This document shows, piece by piece, positions 1-7,045 of a stretch of 9,555 nt of DNA. This DNA comes from Butyrivibrio sp. Its GTDB lineage: Bacteria; Bacillota; Clostridia; Lachnospirales; Lachnospiraceae. The stretch spans positions 1-9,555 of the forward strand of contig JAILEJ010000207.1 of the NCBI GenBank assembly GCA_024688095.1. The letters run 5' to 3'. The translations under genes were made by a program, and so were the position numbers. Each line of letters opens with the position of its first letter. Positions within the stretch are counted from its first letter, which is position 1. The notes beneath the pieces were generated by a model. That model did not search any database. It was not told where the DNA came from and saw only the letters and a program-made list of their open reading frames with translations.

Positions 1-1515
1 ATATATAGAAAATACATTGATCTTTTTATGAAGAAAGGTCCTGATGGCTACGTTGTAAGTGATAAAGACAGAAATAAATTAAAATCTCTATATCTTAGAA
101 CTGATATTAGCGAAGGTTACATGAACAAACATAACGGCAAAGAGATGATAACCCTTGTAAAACCTGGATATAATGGTGTTGATGAAAATCTTGTTAAAAA
201 TATCAGTGAAAAATATTTAAATGGTCCTTCGAAAATTTCAATTTCGCTTGATGTTGTTGCAAGAGAAGGGGAACTTTTAAAGCTTACAGGCAGATGTAAT
301 AATATAGCATTACAAGTCTTTGGTGATGAAGTTAGTGAAGCCAGAAAAGTCGCTATGACTTACGATGATTTCTATAAATCATTATCAAAATTTGGGGACA
401 CATATTTTGAACTTAAAGAATTAAAAGCTGATATTGGAGATAATGTTTTTGTTCCTGTCAAACAATTAAATGAACTTAGAAGAACTTTGGCATCTCAAAT
501 GTCAGAGAGAATAATAGAAAATAATGGATTTGAGAATAAGGATATAAGTTACGAGGATTATCCTGAAAGTATATTTGTCCAAAAAGAGATAAAGACAATT
601 CGGGATAACGGATATAATGGTAAAATTCATGTACATGTAAAAACCTGGGATCAGCTTATTGCATTAACAACATTACATAATAAACCTTCAAGAATATATC
701 TGGATATAATTTTATATTTAGAAGCTCTCTTGAACAATAGAACTGATTTTATAGAGAACTTTCCAAATACACAATTTTATGTTGCGCTTCCTTATATAGC
801 AAGAGAAGAATACGGCAAGATTGAAATAAACATGATAAATGACCTTGAATATGTAAGACAGACTGCAGTAACTAATGGTTTTACAGGTGTTCTTGTAAGA
901 AATATGGAAGAACTTGGCTATTTTCTTGATAAAGGTTTTAATGGGGATATAGTACTTGATTACGGTGTCTATGTATGGAATCATGAATCCCTTGATATGC
1001 TTGCTCATTTAAATTTTAAAAATTTAAATGTCAGCCTGTCTGGTTTTTGTTATCCTTATGAACTGACCAGATATGAATGCAGGGAATTATTTAATAAATC
1101 TGTAGAATCAGGTTTTAATGGGGAAACCTCAGCTTGTATTTATGGAAAAGTTCCAATGATGATCACAGCCGGATGTGTAAAGAGAAATCTAGATGTATGC
1201 ACAGGGAAAAGAAGTATGCTTTATAGCGAACTTGTAAGTATAAACGATAGAAAAAAAGCTAATTTTTCTGTTTCAGCAGAATGCAGATATTGCTACAATA
1301 TTATTTGGAATTCAGTTCCGAATTCTCAGCACAAAGGCTTAAATAAGCTTATTTCTGATAATGATTGTGATTATTACAGAATCGATTTTACAACAGAAAG
1401 TGCATTTGAAGTTCTCAAGGTTTATAATTATTTTCTGGAATGTTTTAATAAAAAAAATGAAAGCAGTCCTGAGTATGAATATACAACGGGGCATTTTAAA
1501 CAGGCTGCTGATTAA
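1..1515 (+). CDS. Peptidase U32 family protein with DUF3656 domain, C-terminal part (5' end outside window)
   Basis: The frame is open from base 1, so an in-frame ATG at 28 is probably internal; 504 codons are visible. By family knowledge, U32 proteins carrying DUF3656 include RlhA, the 23S rRNA cytidine hydroxylase. Most 'collagenase-like' labels are historical, so an RNA-modification role is inferred. Seen: a linker with the HNGKEM motif (about residues 44-49 of the fragment), then DUF3656 at about 65-175 (FELKEL, then VPVKQLNELRR). A second U32-like half starts at about 205 (HVHVKTWDQL) and ends in YGKVPMM and CRYCYNIIWNSVP. Four cysteines there (fragment residues 392, 400, 428, 431) form C-x7-C and C-x2-C pairs, possible metal or Fe-S ligands. 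The usual N-terminal TIM-barrel half is missing because of the window edge, not because the gene is broken. The next gene starts 25 nt downstream, so co-transcription is likely. Confidence 0.85.
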   Translation: MYRKYIDLFMKKGPDGYVVSDKDRNKLKSLYLRTDISEGYMNKHNGKEMITLVKPGYNGVDENLVKNISEKYLNGPSKISISLDVVAREGELLKLTGRCNNIALQVFGDEVSEARKVAMTYDDFYKSLSKFGDTYFELKELKADIGDNVFVPVKQLNELRRTLASQMSERIIENNGFENKDISYEDYPESIFVQKEIKTIRDNGYNGKIHVHVKTWDQLIALTTLHNKPSRIYLDIILYLEALLNNRTDFIENFPNTQFYVALPYIAREEYGKIEINMINDLEYVRQTAVTNGFTGVLVRNMEELGYFLDKGFNGDIVLDYGVYVWNHESLDMLAHLNFKNLNVSLSGFCYPYELTRYECRELFNKSVESGFNGETSACIYGKVPMMITAGCVKRNLDVCTGKRSMLYSELVSINDRKKANFSVSAECRYCYNIIWNSVPNSQHKGLNKLISDNDCDYYRIDFTTESAFEVLKVYNYFLECFNKKNESSPEYEYTTGHFKQAAD

Positions 1516-1540
1516 TTATGTGGAGTGGTAGAAAAGTTTA

Positions 1541-2917
1541 ATGGAATTATATATTACAGAGATATCCAGGTACGTCATAACGTTCCTGCTTGGTGCTTAT
1601 ACCGTACTTGGATTATTTACGTTTAAATTCAAAGGGGAAAAAAGACGGCAGATACTATATATATTTCAGGACATTTTTATGTTCCTGTTATTTACTGCCT
1701 GTTTTATTCAAATTGAAGCAAAAGTAAAGGATATAAATTATCTTTTTTTCTTTTCAGTAATAGTTGTAATAATATTTGCTGCCATAGTGTTGTATCATAT
1801 GATTTATCCTGATGGCAACAGGCTTATCATTAATAACATGTGTATGTTGCTTATGATTGGCTTTATTATGATTACAAGACTTTCATTTTCTAAATCAGTA
1901 AGGCAGTTTATTATTGCATCCGGTTCTATAATCATAGGTTTTTTTGTTCCTGATATAATATTTAAATTTAAAAAATTACGAGATTATTCTATTGTATATG
2001 CCATCCTTGGACTCGTTGCAATTGGAATAGTTTTATTACTTGGAAGTGCCACAAATGGATCAAAGATTTCTTATACATTTCTTGGTGTTACATTTCAGCC
2101 TTCCGAACCTGTAAAAATACTGTTTATATTATTTGTTGCTGCATCATTATATAAATCGACAGATATAGTGCACGTAATGACAACATCAGCTCTTGCAGCT
2201 GCGCACGTTATAATACTTGTTTTATCAAAAGATTTGGGAAGTGCCCTTATTTTCTTTGTGGTTTATTTATTTATGCTGTTTGTTGCAACCAAAAATTTTG
2301 TTTATCTTGGAAGTGGAATTTTACTTGGATGTTTCGCTTCAATTGTGGCATATAAATTATTTACACATATTCAGGTAAGAGTGTCAGCATGGCTTGATCC
2401 ATTTAGTCAGGTAGAAAGCGGTGGTTATCAGATTTCTCAGTCTTTATTTGGTATAAGCAGTGGAGGATGGTTTGGACTTGGATTGTTTGGCGGAAGTCCC
2501 GAATCAATTCCTTATGTAGAAGCCGATTTTATCTTTTCAGCTATTGCAGAAGAATTTGGTATTATATTCGCCTGTATTATGATCGTTATTTGTCTTAGTA
2601 CTTTTATAATGATGATGTATGAAGCATATAGATTAAAGGATAGATTTTATCAGCTTATCGGTGTAGGAATAGCTGTTACCTATATATTCCAGGTATTCTT
2701 AACAATAGGTGGGGGTACTAAATTTATTCCGCTTACCGGAGTAACACTACCTTTTGTTAGTTACGGTGGAACATCAGTACTTACAACTGTACTTCTTATG
2801 TCTATGTTTGAAGGAATTACGGTTATTCGATATGAAGAGAGTTATAAAGATTATCTAAAGCGTAAGAAAGAAAGACAGGAATATGAAGAAAACTACGAAG
2901 CATACAGACAGGAATGA
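1541..2917 (+). CDS. SEDS-family peptidoglycan glycosyltransferase (RodA/FtsW/SpoVE type)
   Basis: This integral membrane protein should polymerise lipid II into glycan strands together with a class B PBP. SEDS landmarks are all present: QPSEPVK (186-192), KDLGSA (230-235), a long extracellular loop with WLDPF (284-288) and repeated glycines (303-318), ADFIF (328-332), and TLPFVSYGGTS (402-412). Asp329 occupies the place of the conserved TDF aspartate thought to be catalytic. At 458 aa it is longer than typical RodA/FtsW (about 370-400). The excess is about 90 N-terminal residues with roughly three extra hydrophobic helices (about 12-28, 38-57, 67-89), plus a charged cytoplasmic tail (431-458). 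The ATG at 1541 is the first after an in-frame stop at 1529; GGAG at 1522-1525 lies rather far upstream. The end overlaps the PBP gene by 35 nt. The sequence alone cannot say whether it serves elongation, division or spore cortex; the length and short PBP partner recall actinobacterial RodA. Confidence 0.93.
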   Translation: MELYITEISRYVITFLLGAYTVLGLFTFKFKGEKRRQILYIFQDIFMFLLFTACFIQIEAKVKDINYLFFFSVIVVIIFAAIVLYHMIYPDGNRLIINNMCMLLMIGFIMITRLSFSKSVRQFIIASGSIIIGFFVPDIIFKFKKLRDYSIVYAILGLVAIGIVLLLGSATNGSKISYTFLGVTFQPSEPVKILFILFVAASLYKSTDIVHVMTTSALAAAHVIILVLSKDLGSALIFFVVYLFMLFVATKNFVYLGSGILLGCFASIVAYKLFTHIQVRVSAWLDPFSQVESGGYQISQSLFGISSGGWFGLGLFGGSPESIPYVEADFIFSAIAEEFGIIFACIMIVICLSTFIMMMYEAYRLKDRFYQLIGVGIAVTYIFQVFLTIGGGTKFIPLTGVTLPFVSYGGTSVLTTVLLMSMFEGITVIRYEESYKDYLKRKKERQEYEENYEAYRQE

Positions 2918-4340
2918 TAATAATAAAGAGAAATTTTCTGACAAACCATATCCAATTATAATAATTTCTGTGTTTTTTAGTGCAGTATTTATTTGCCTTA
3001 TTTCATATATATGCTGGTATTCATATAATAATAAGCAGGATCTTGTCAACAATTCTCATAATACAAGACAGGCTATTTTGCTGGCACAAAATTCAAGAGG
3101 CTCTATTTATTCATCTGATGGTCAGGTTCTTGCAGAAACAACTACTGACAGTGAAGGAAACGAAAGTAGAAATTATCCTTTTGGAGATCTTTTTTCACAT
3201 ATTGTTGGATATTCAACTAATGGTAAAGCAGGTATTGAATCGCTGGCAAATTATTATCTTATAAATACAAGTATAGATTTATCCAAAAAAGTGGAAGCTC
3301 AGGAAAGCGGTACAAAGTTTCCAGGAGATAGTGTATATACCTCACTTGATGTGAATCTTCAGCAGATTGCTTATAATCAACTTTCTGCTTATAAAGGAGC
3401 TGTTATTGTTTCTGAACCTAAAACAGGAAAAATACTCGCAATGGTTTCAAAACCAGGTTTTGATCCAAATAATATCGAAAAAGAATGGGATAGTCTTATA
3501 AATTCAGACGGTACAGAGCTTTTAAACAGAGCAACTCAGGGATTATATCCACCTGGTTCTACTTTTAAAATTATGACTTCTCTGGAATATATAAGAGAGA
3601 ATCCATCATCTTATAATAATTACAGCTTTAATTGTACAGGAAGCTTTACTTCAGGAACGGATACTATTAAATGTTATCATGGTGAAAACCATGGAACGCT
3701 TGACTTTTTTTCATCATTTGCAAAATCATGTAATTCTTCATTTGCAAATATAGGGCTATCTCTTGATAGAAGTTCATTTGGAGATACACTTTCAGACCTT
3801 ATGTTTAATGATGAACTTCCTTTGGAGCTAAATTATTCAAAGAGTTCTGCGACATGTAATGAAAGTATGTCAACAAGCGATATGATGCAGCTTGCAATAG
3901 GACAGGGAACAACATCTATGACACCAATGCATCTTAATATGATAACCTGTGCCATAGCAAATGGTGGAACACTTATGAAGCCTTCTGTTATAAATGACAT
4001 TGAAAGTGCAGATGGAAAAGTTGTTGAATCATATTCTCCTACAGAATACAAGAAGCTAATGTCTTCTGAAGAGGCTTCAATTCTGACAGAAATGATGAAG
4101 GGCGTTGTAGAAACAGGTACGGCCAGCAGATTAAAAGGATTATCTTATACTGCTGCGGGAAAAACGGGTTCAGCCGAGTTTAAAGAATCAAGTTCCGATT
4201 CACATGCTTGGTTTACCGGATTTGCACCTGCTGAGGATCCTCAAATATGTGTTACAATAATAATTGAAAATGCAGGTTCTGGCGGTGAATATGCTGTTCC
4301 TCTTGCTAAAAGATTATTTGATGCTTACTTAGAAAACTAA
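2883..4340 (+). CDS. Class B penicillin-binding protein (short PbpA/PBP2-like transpeptidase)
   Basis: This is a D,D-transpeptidase that should cross-link peptidoglycan outside the membrane as partner of the SEDS protein just upstream. Seen: a short basic N-terminus and one signal-anchor helix at about 24-46. A reduced dimerisation domain follows (RGSIYSSDGQVLAE near 72-85; YPFGD to GKAGIES near 98-120). The transpeptidase domain then has all three active-site motifs: S226-T-F-K229 (after PPG), S282-C-N284 and K427-T-G429. At 485 aa it is shorter than typical class B PBPs (about 600-700). The size and active-serine position resemble actinobacterial PbpA, which is also encoded beside rodA. The ATG at 2883 lies inside the SEDS gene; AGGA at 2877-2880 is only 2 nt from it. 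No later in-frame ATG precedes the membrane anchor, so this start is kept, and translational coupling is likely. Confidence 0.93.
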   Translation: MKKTTKHTDRNDNNKEKFSDKPYPIIIISVFFSAVFICLISYICWYSYNNKQDLVNNSHNTRQAILLAQNSRGSIYSSDGQVLAETTTDSEGNESRNYPFGDLFSHIVGYSTNGKAGIESLANYYLINTSIDLSKKVEAQESGTKFPGDSVYTSLDVNLQQIAYNQLSAYKGAVIVSEPKTGKILAMVSKPGFDPNNIEKEWDSLINSDGTELLNRATQGLYPPGSTFKIMTSLEYIRENPSSYNNYSFNCTGSFTSGTDTIKCYHGENHGTLDFFSSFAKSCNSSFANIGLSLDRSSFGDTLSDLMFNDELPLELNYSKSSATCNESMSTSDMMQLAIGQGTTSMTPMHLNMITCAIANGGTLMKPSVINDIESADGKVVESYSPTEYKKLMSSEEASILTEMMKGVVETGTASRLKGLSYTAAGKTGSAEFKESSSDSHAWFTGFAPAEDPQICVTIIIENAGSGGEYAVPLAKRLFDAYLEN

Positions 4341-4356
4341 CCAAGGGTGTTTAATT

Positions 4357-4686
4357 ATGTTTAAACGTGCATATTGTATTTTTTACAAAAACTTATATAT
4401 AGGTGATTCAATAAAGCATCCATCCAAGGTTAAATGGAAGCTTACACATGGGGCCGGTCAGTTTTTGGTATATGTAATTACTAAATCTGAAACACCTGGT
4501 AATCAGCTTGAAATTATACATTGTGCGTATCTGAAACAATCTTATTTCAGGAATCATCCTGTTTTTGTTTACGGAATAGCAGGAAGTTATGATGAGGCTA
4601 TTGATATTATTATAAAAATCAGTTCAGAAGCGTCTGCGTCAGGTATGGATGGACGACTTTTGGACTATCTTGAAGGAAATTCATAA
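4357..4686 (+). CDS. Conserved-looking hypothetical protein, 109 aa
   Basis: I do not recognise this family. The protein lacks a signal peptide or membrane segment and looks like a small cytosolic alpha/beta protein. Alternating hydrophobic stretches at about 5-15, 35-43 and 51-60 look like strands, and a likely helix spans about 77-97. Its core, HPSKVKWKLTHGAGQF (21-36) and then LEIIHCAYLKQSYF (51-64), is rich in His, Lys and aromatic residues and looks like a constrained surface. I cannot name catalytic residues. AAGGG at 4343-4347 sits 9 nt before the ATG, a reasonable SD. It starts 16 nt after the PBP stop and ends 3 nt before the DUF2953 start, so it is almost certainly a real, co-expressed gene. 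A link to the wall-synthesis pair or to the DUF2953/GerW pair is inferred from position only. Confidence 0.8.
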   Translation: MFKRAYCIFYKNLYIGDSIKHPSKVKWKLTHGAGQFLVYVITKSETPGNQLEIIHCAYLKQSYFRNHPVFVYGIAGSYDEAIDIIIKISSEASASGMDGRLLDYLEGNS

Positions 4687-4689
4687 ATT

Positions 4690-5796
4690 ATGCTGGGAAC
4701 AATACTAACTATTTTAAAAATAATAGGTATAATTCTACTTGTTTTGATTGGACTGATAATTTTTTTACTTGTATTAGTTTTATTTGTTCCAATCAGATAC
4801 AGGCTTGATGTCGATATTCCTGAAATTTCTGATATCAGCGGAAAAAATTATAAGGATATTAGTGGATTTTTTAAATTTAGTTGGCTTTTTCATTTTATTA
4901 ATGGTGGAATTGAATATCCAGAGAATTTTATATTTAAAATTCGTATAATGTGTTTTGAAATATTTCCCAGGAAAAAAGTTGAGCCATCTTCATATAATGA
5001 AGAAGAAAGGAAAGCTTCGGAATCAGATAAAGATGAGGCATTAAAGCTTGCAGAAAAACTTGAAAAAGAAGCTAATGAGACTTCTGAAAACATAACTGAT
5101 AATTCAGATTCTGCTAATAATATATCTGAAAATAAAACTAAAACAGAAGAAATTAACTTTGAAGCAGATAATATTTCTTCAGAAGAAATGGATATGTCTG
5201 AATCAGAGGATTCAATCAATGATAAGGAAAATGAAAACATTGAATCTGCTATTGAAGATGATGAAAATAATGAGCCATCATTCGATGAAGATGATGATGA
5301 TACAGATGATGCTGATTTAGAAGGCTTTATTGATAAGATATGTGAAATAATTTATAAGATAATTGAAGTTATTAAAATACCACAGAAGGTGTTAATTAAA
5401 ATCAAGTGTACAATATCTAGTATTTATGATAAGATAACTTTAGTTAAAAATACTATAGAAAATCCTATATTTAAAAGGGCTTATGCACTGGTAAAGAAGC
5501 ATATTAAAAAGCTTTTAAAGATTATTTTACCACGTAAAATTGATATTAGTATAAGTTATGGGCTTGATGATCCTGCCAGTACTGCAGATATTATGGCTTA
5601 TTATGGGATGCTTTATCCATGGATTGGAGATAAAGTAAATTTAAATCCATACTTTGACAGGAAAATAGTCGAAGGAACAGTCAGAATAAAGGGGAAAGTT
5701 ACCATTTTTGGTATTTTATATTCTGTTGCTGTATGTTATTTCAATAAAGATGTGAAAAAAGTTATTAAACGTTTCAAAAAAATTTTAAAAAGTTAA
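4690..5796 (+). CDS. DUF2953 membrane protein (YtfI-like) with acidic linker
   Basis: This membrane-anchored protein is of unknown biochemical function. Seen: one long N-terminal hydrophobic helix (about 5-34) followed by PIRYRLDVD, the usual DUF2953 opening. An unusually acidic, Ser/Asn-rich low-complexity segment at about 98-212 includes a run of Asp/Glu near 199-209. A basic amphipathic region (about 213-280) precedes the conserved C-terminal block: ISYGLDDPASTA (288-299), then NPYFD and EGTVRIKGK (319-336). In B. subtilis the DUF2953 gene ytfI sits beside ytfJ (gerW); the same order occurs here, which supports the family call. The ATG is 3 nt after the preceding stop, with AAGGA at 4673-4677 inside the upstream gene, so translation is probably coupled. 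The acidic linker may reflect spacing or charge-based binding; that is a guess. Confidence 0.82.
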   Translation: MLGTILTILKIIGIILLVLIGLIIFLLVLVLFVPIRYRLDVDIPEISDISGKNYKDISGFFKFSWLFHFINGGIEYPENFIFKIRIMCFEIFPRKKVEPSSYNEEERKASESDKDEALKLAEKLEKEANETSENITDNSDSANNISENKTKTEEINFEADNISSEEMDMSESEDSINDKENENIESAIEDDENNEPSFDEDDDDTDDADLEGFIDKICEIIYKIIEVIKIPQKVLIKIKCTISSIYDKITLVKNTIENPIFKRAYALVKKHIKKLLKIILPRKIDISISYGLDDPASTADIMAYYGMLYPWIGDKVNLNPYFDRKIVEGTVRIKGKVTIFGILYSVAVCYFNKDVKKVIKRFKKILKS

Positions 5797-5835
5797 TTTG
5801 CTTATTTAGTCTATATATAGGCAGAAAGGAAACTT

Positions 5836-6231
5836 ATGGCTGAAAGTAATTTTGGTGTTGTTATGGAATCTCTGATGAAGGGTATGAATGGAATGCTTTC
5901 ATCTAAAACTGTAGTCGGAGAAGCCACTAAAGTTGGGGACACGATTATACTTCCACTTGTTGATGTATCATTTGGAGTTGGAGCCGGTTCTGGTACTGGG
6001 GATAAAAAAGAATCAGGTGCCGGAGGTTTTGGGGCAAAAATGTCTCCAAGTGCTGTCCTTGTAATTAAAAATGGTTCTACAAAGCTTGTTAATATAAAAA
6101 ATCAGGATGCTGTTACAAAAGTACTTGATTTAGTGCCTGATATTGTCGATAAATTTTCTAACAGGAATAAAGACATGATGGCAGATGATGAAGCAGTAGA
6201 TATTGCTTTTCCTGATAAGGAAGAGGAATAA
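5836..6231 (+). CDS. GerW/YtfJ-family sporulation-associated protein
   Basis: In B. subtilis, GerW (YtfJ) is a forespore-made protein needed for normal spore germination; its biochemical activity is unknown. Family features seen in this 131-aa protein: an N-terminal helix of the type ESLMKGMNGML (11-21), then VVGEATKVGDTIILPLVDVSFG (26-47). A glycine-rich stretch (47-67) leads into SPSAVLVIKNGSTKLVNI (71-88), and a short acidic tail ends the protein. Length is normal for the family. AAAGGA at 5825-5830, 5 nt before the ATG, supports the start. It lies 39 nt after the DUF2953 gene, matching the ytfI-ytfJ neighbourhood. I saw no convincing sigma-F or sigma-G promoter in that gap, so read-through from upstream is the simplest view. 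GerW homologues also occur in organisms not known to sporulate, so this gene alone does not prove sporulation. Confidence 0.88.
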   Translation: MAESNFGVVMESLMKGMNGMLSSKTVVGEATKVGDTIILPLVDVSFGVGAGSGTGDKKESGAGGFGAKMSPSAVLVIKNGSTKLVNIKNQDAVTKVLDLVPDIVDKFSNRNKDMMADDEAVDIAFPDKEEE

Positions 6232-6258
6232 TATAAAAATTTAGTAGTAGTAGTTTAT

Positions 6259-6300
6259 ACACTTTGCTCCTGATTATTTTTACTCTCATATTCAAAGTGT
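6259..6300 (+). repeat. 8-bp inverted repeat in the gap before the J-domain gene
   Basis: ACACTTTG at 6259-6266 is matched perfectly by CAAAGTGT at 6293-6300, with 26 nt between. A short T run follows at 6304-6308. It could be a weak terminator for the upstream gene train, although the loop is long and the stem AT-rich, or a split operator. The rest of the 116-nt gap (6232-6347) holds a (TAG)4 run at 6242-6253 and a small GGTT-GTG-AACC hairpin at 6310-6320. It also holds a poor promoter-like pair, TTGCTC at 6264-6269 and CATATT at 6287-6292 with a 17-nt spacer. Confidence 0.35.
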
Positions 6301-6347
6301 TAGTTTTTAGGTTGTGAACCGTGTTGTTCCATGAGACGGGGGAGTTT

Positions 6348-6908
6348 ATGGAAGTAAAAAACAATGATAATCAGTCAAAGATAACGGCTGTAAAGGAAGC
6401 GATTGATTCACTTGATGCAAATTCTTTAAATGAGATGAAAATCTGGCTTTTCAAAGAAAGCTGCAGACTTGAGAATCAGGAGTCTGTTTTGGATGAGAGA
6501 GAGCATCTTCTTGCACAACAGGAAAAAGAGTTTTATGAAAAACATCGTCAGGAAAGACTTCGACTTGAAACAGATCAGAAGAGACTTTCACATGATGTAG
6601 CTCTTTTTGAGCAAAAGCTTAACATTTTAAAAGAAGGTTATGCAGGTCTTGAAGAGGACCGAAAAAAAATCAACGCAGAATGGGATCGTCTTAGAAGAGA
6701 GAAGAAGTATATAGATGAAGACAGATCTTCAGCTGGTGAAATGTTTTTTAAAGGAGTTACAAGTCTTTTATCTTTAAAAAAGAGATATAAAGATCTTTTG
6801 AAAATTTATCACCCGGATAATATGGGTGGTGATCATGAAATGGTGACAATGATAACCGCTGAATATAACAATTTAATAAAACAATATGATATAAGTAAAA
6901 AGGCCTGA
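6348..6908 (+). CDS. Coiled-coil protein with C-terminal compact J domain
   Basis: This is a 186-aa cytosolic protein. Residues 1-35 are mixed. Residues about 36-125 are an almost continuous charged helix (Glu/Lys/Arg/Gln with regular leucines), predicted to form a coiled coil. Residues about 132-182 form a J-domain-like unit: KKRYKDLLKIYHPDN with the diagnostic H155-P156-D157, then a helix AEYNNLIKQY. J domains stimulate the ATPase of a DnaK/Hsp70 partner through HPD. Here helix I is short or degenerate, and the Gly/Phe and zinc regions of classical DnaJ are absent, so it is a specialised cochaperone at most. The coiled coil probably dimerises it or binds a client (inference). The start is set at the ATG preceded by GGGGGAG (6338-6344), 3 nt away. 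An in-frame GTG at 6321 would add 9 residues but has only a weak SD. The client and pathway are unknown. Confidence 0.82.
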   Translation: MEVKNNDNQSKITAVKEAIDSLDANSLNEMKIWLFKESCRLENQESVLDEREHLLAQQEKEFYEKHRQERLRLETDQKRLSHDVALFEQKLNILKEGYAGLEEDRKKINAEWDRLRREKKYIDEDRSSAGEMFFKGVTSLLSLKKRYKDLLKIYHPDNMGGDHEMVTMITAEYNNLIKQYDISKKA

Positions 6909-6951
6909 ATATAAAATTTTTCCGCTTTTTTTAAATTCTAATAAATTTTAC

Positions 6952-6980
6952 TTGCATTAATCATGATAATCTGTTAGTAT
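6952..6980 (+). promoter_or_regulatory. Predicted sigma-A-type promoter of rpmB
   Basis: TTGCAT (6952-6957) and TAGTAT (6975-6980) are separated by exactly 17 nt. A TG dinucleotide at 6972-6973 makes an extended -10 element. Transcription would start near 6986-6988, giving a leader of about 64 nt. This is the best promoter in the window and fits a highly expressed ribosomal-protein gene. Confidence 0.75.
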
Positions 6981-6988
6981 ATCAATGT

Positions 6989-7008
6989 TGCGGCGAAACA
7001 CTGCCGCA
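6989..7008 (+). promoter_or_regulatory. GC-rich 5' leader hairpin of rpmB mRNA
   Basis: TGCGGC at 6989-6994 pairs perfectly with GCCGCA at 7003-7008; a G-U pair can close the loop further, to 6 nt (AAACAC). It is conspicuously GC-rich in an AT-rich spacer and begins within a few bases of the predicted transcript start. It is not followed by a T run, so it is not a terminator. It could stabilise the 5' end of the mRNA or be part of an L28 autoregulatory leader; the sequence alone does not decide. I see no leader segment complementary to the SD. Confidence 0.55.
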
Positions 7009-7036
7009 TATTATTTTGAAGTTTAACATGGCTTAT

Positions 7037-7045
7037 AAGGAGGTG
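7037..7045 (+). promoter_or_regulatory. Consensus ribosome binding site of rpmB
   Basis: AAGGAGGTG is a full-length match to the 16S rRNA 3' end, 5 nt before the ATG at 7051. It fixes the rpmB start and rules out the out-of-frame upstream ATG at 7028, which has no SD. Confidence 0.9.

Noticed and set aside
718..1008. Minus-strand frame inside the U32 gene
   Set aside because: It has Ile/Lys/Tyr-rich noise composition, no SD, and lies entirely within a recognisable + strand domain.
4890..5240. 116-codon minus-strand Ser-rich frame
   Set aside because: It is the antisense image of the Glu/Asp/Ser-rich linker of the DUF2953 gene; repeated Ser comes from reversed GAA/TCT-type codons.
5811..5820. 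CTATATATAG palindrome before the GerW-like gene
   Set aside because: A 10-bp AT palindrome is expected by chance at this composition. No -35 is correctly spaced from it, and no sigma-F or sigma-G motif is present.
6242..6253. (TAG)4 microsatellite
   Set aside because: It is too short and lies in a non-coding AT-rich gap, so there is no basis for phase variation or another role.
6321..6347. Upstream in-frame GTG start for the J-domain protein (+9 residues)
   Set aside because: It has only a weak AGG upstream, whereas the ATG at 6348 directly follows GGGGGAG. The added residues do not look like a domain extension.
6896..6931. Possible terminator after the J-domain gene (A run, then CGC and seven T residues)
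   Set aside because: The outer AAAAAG/CTTTTT can pair but the inner bases mismatch, so no stable GC-rich stem forms.
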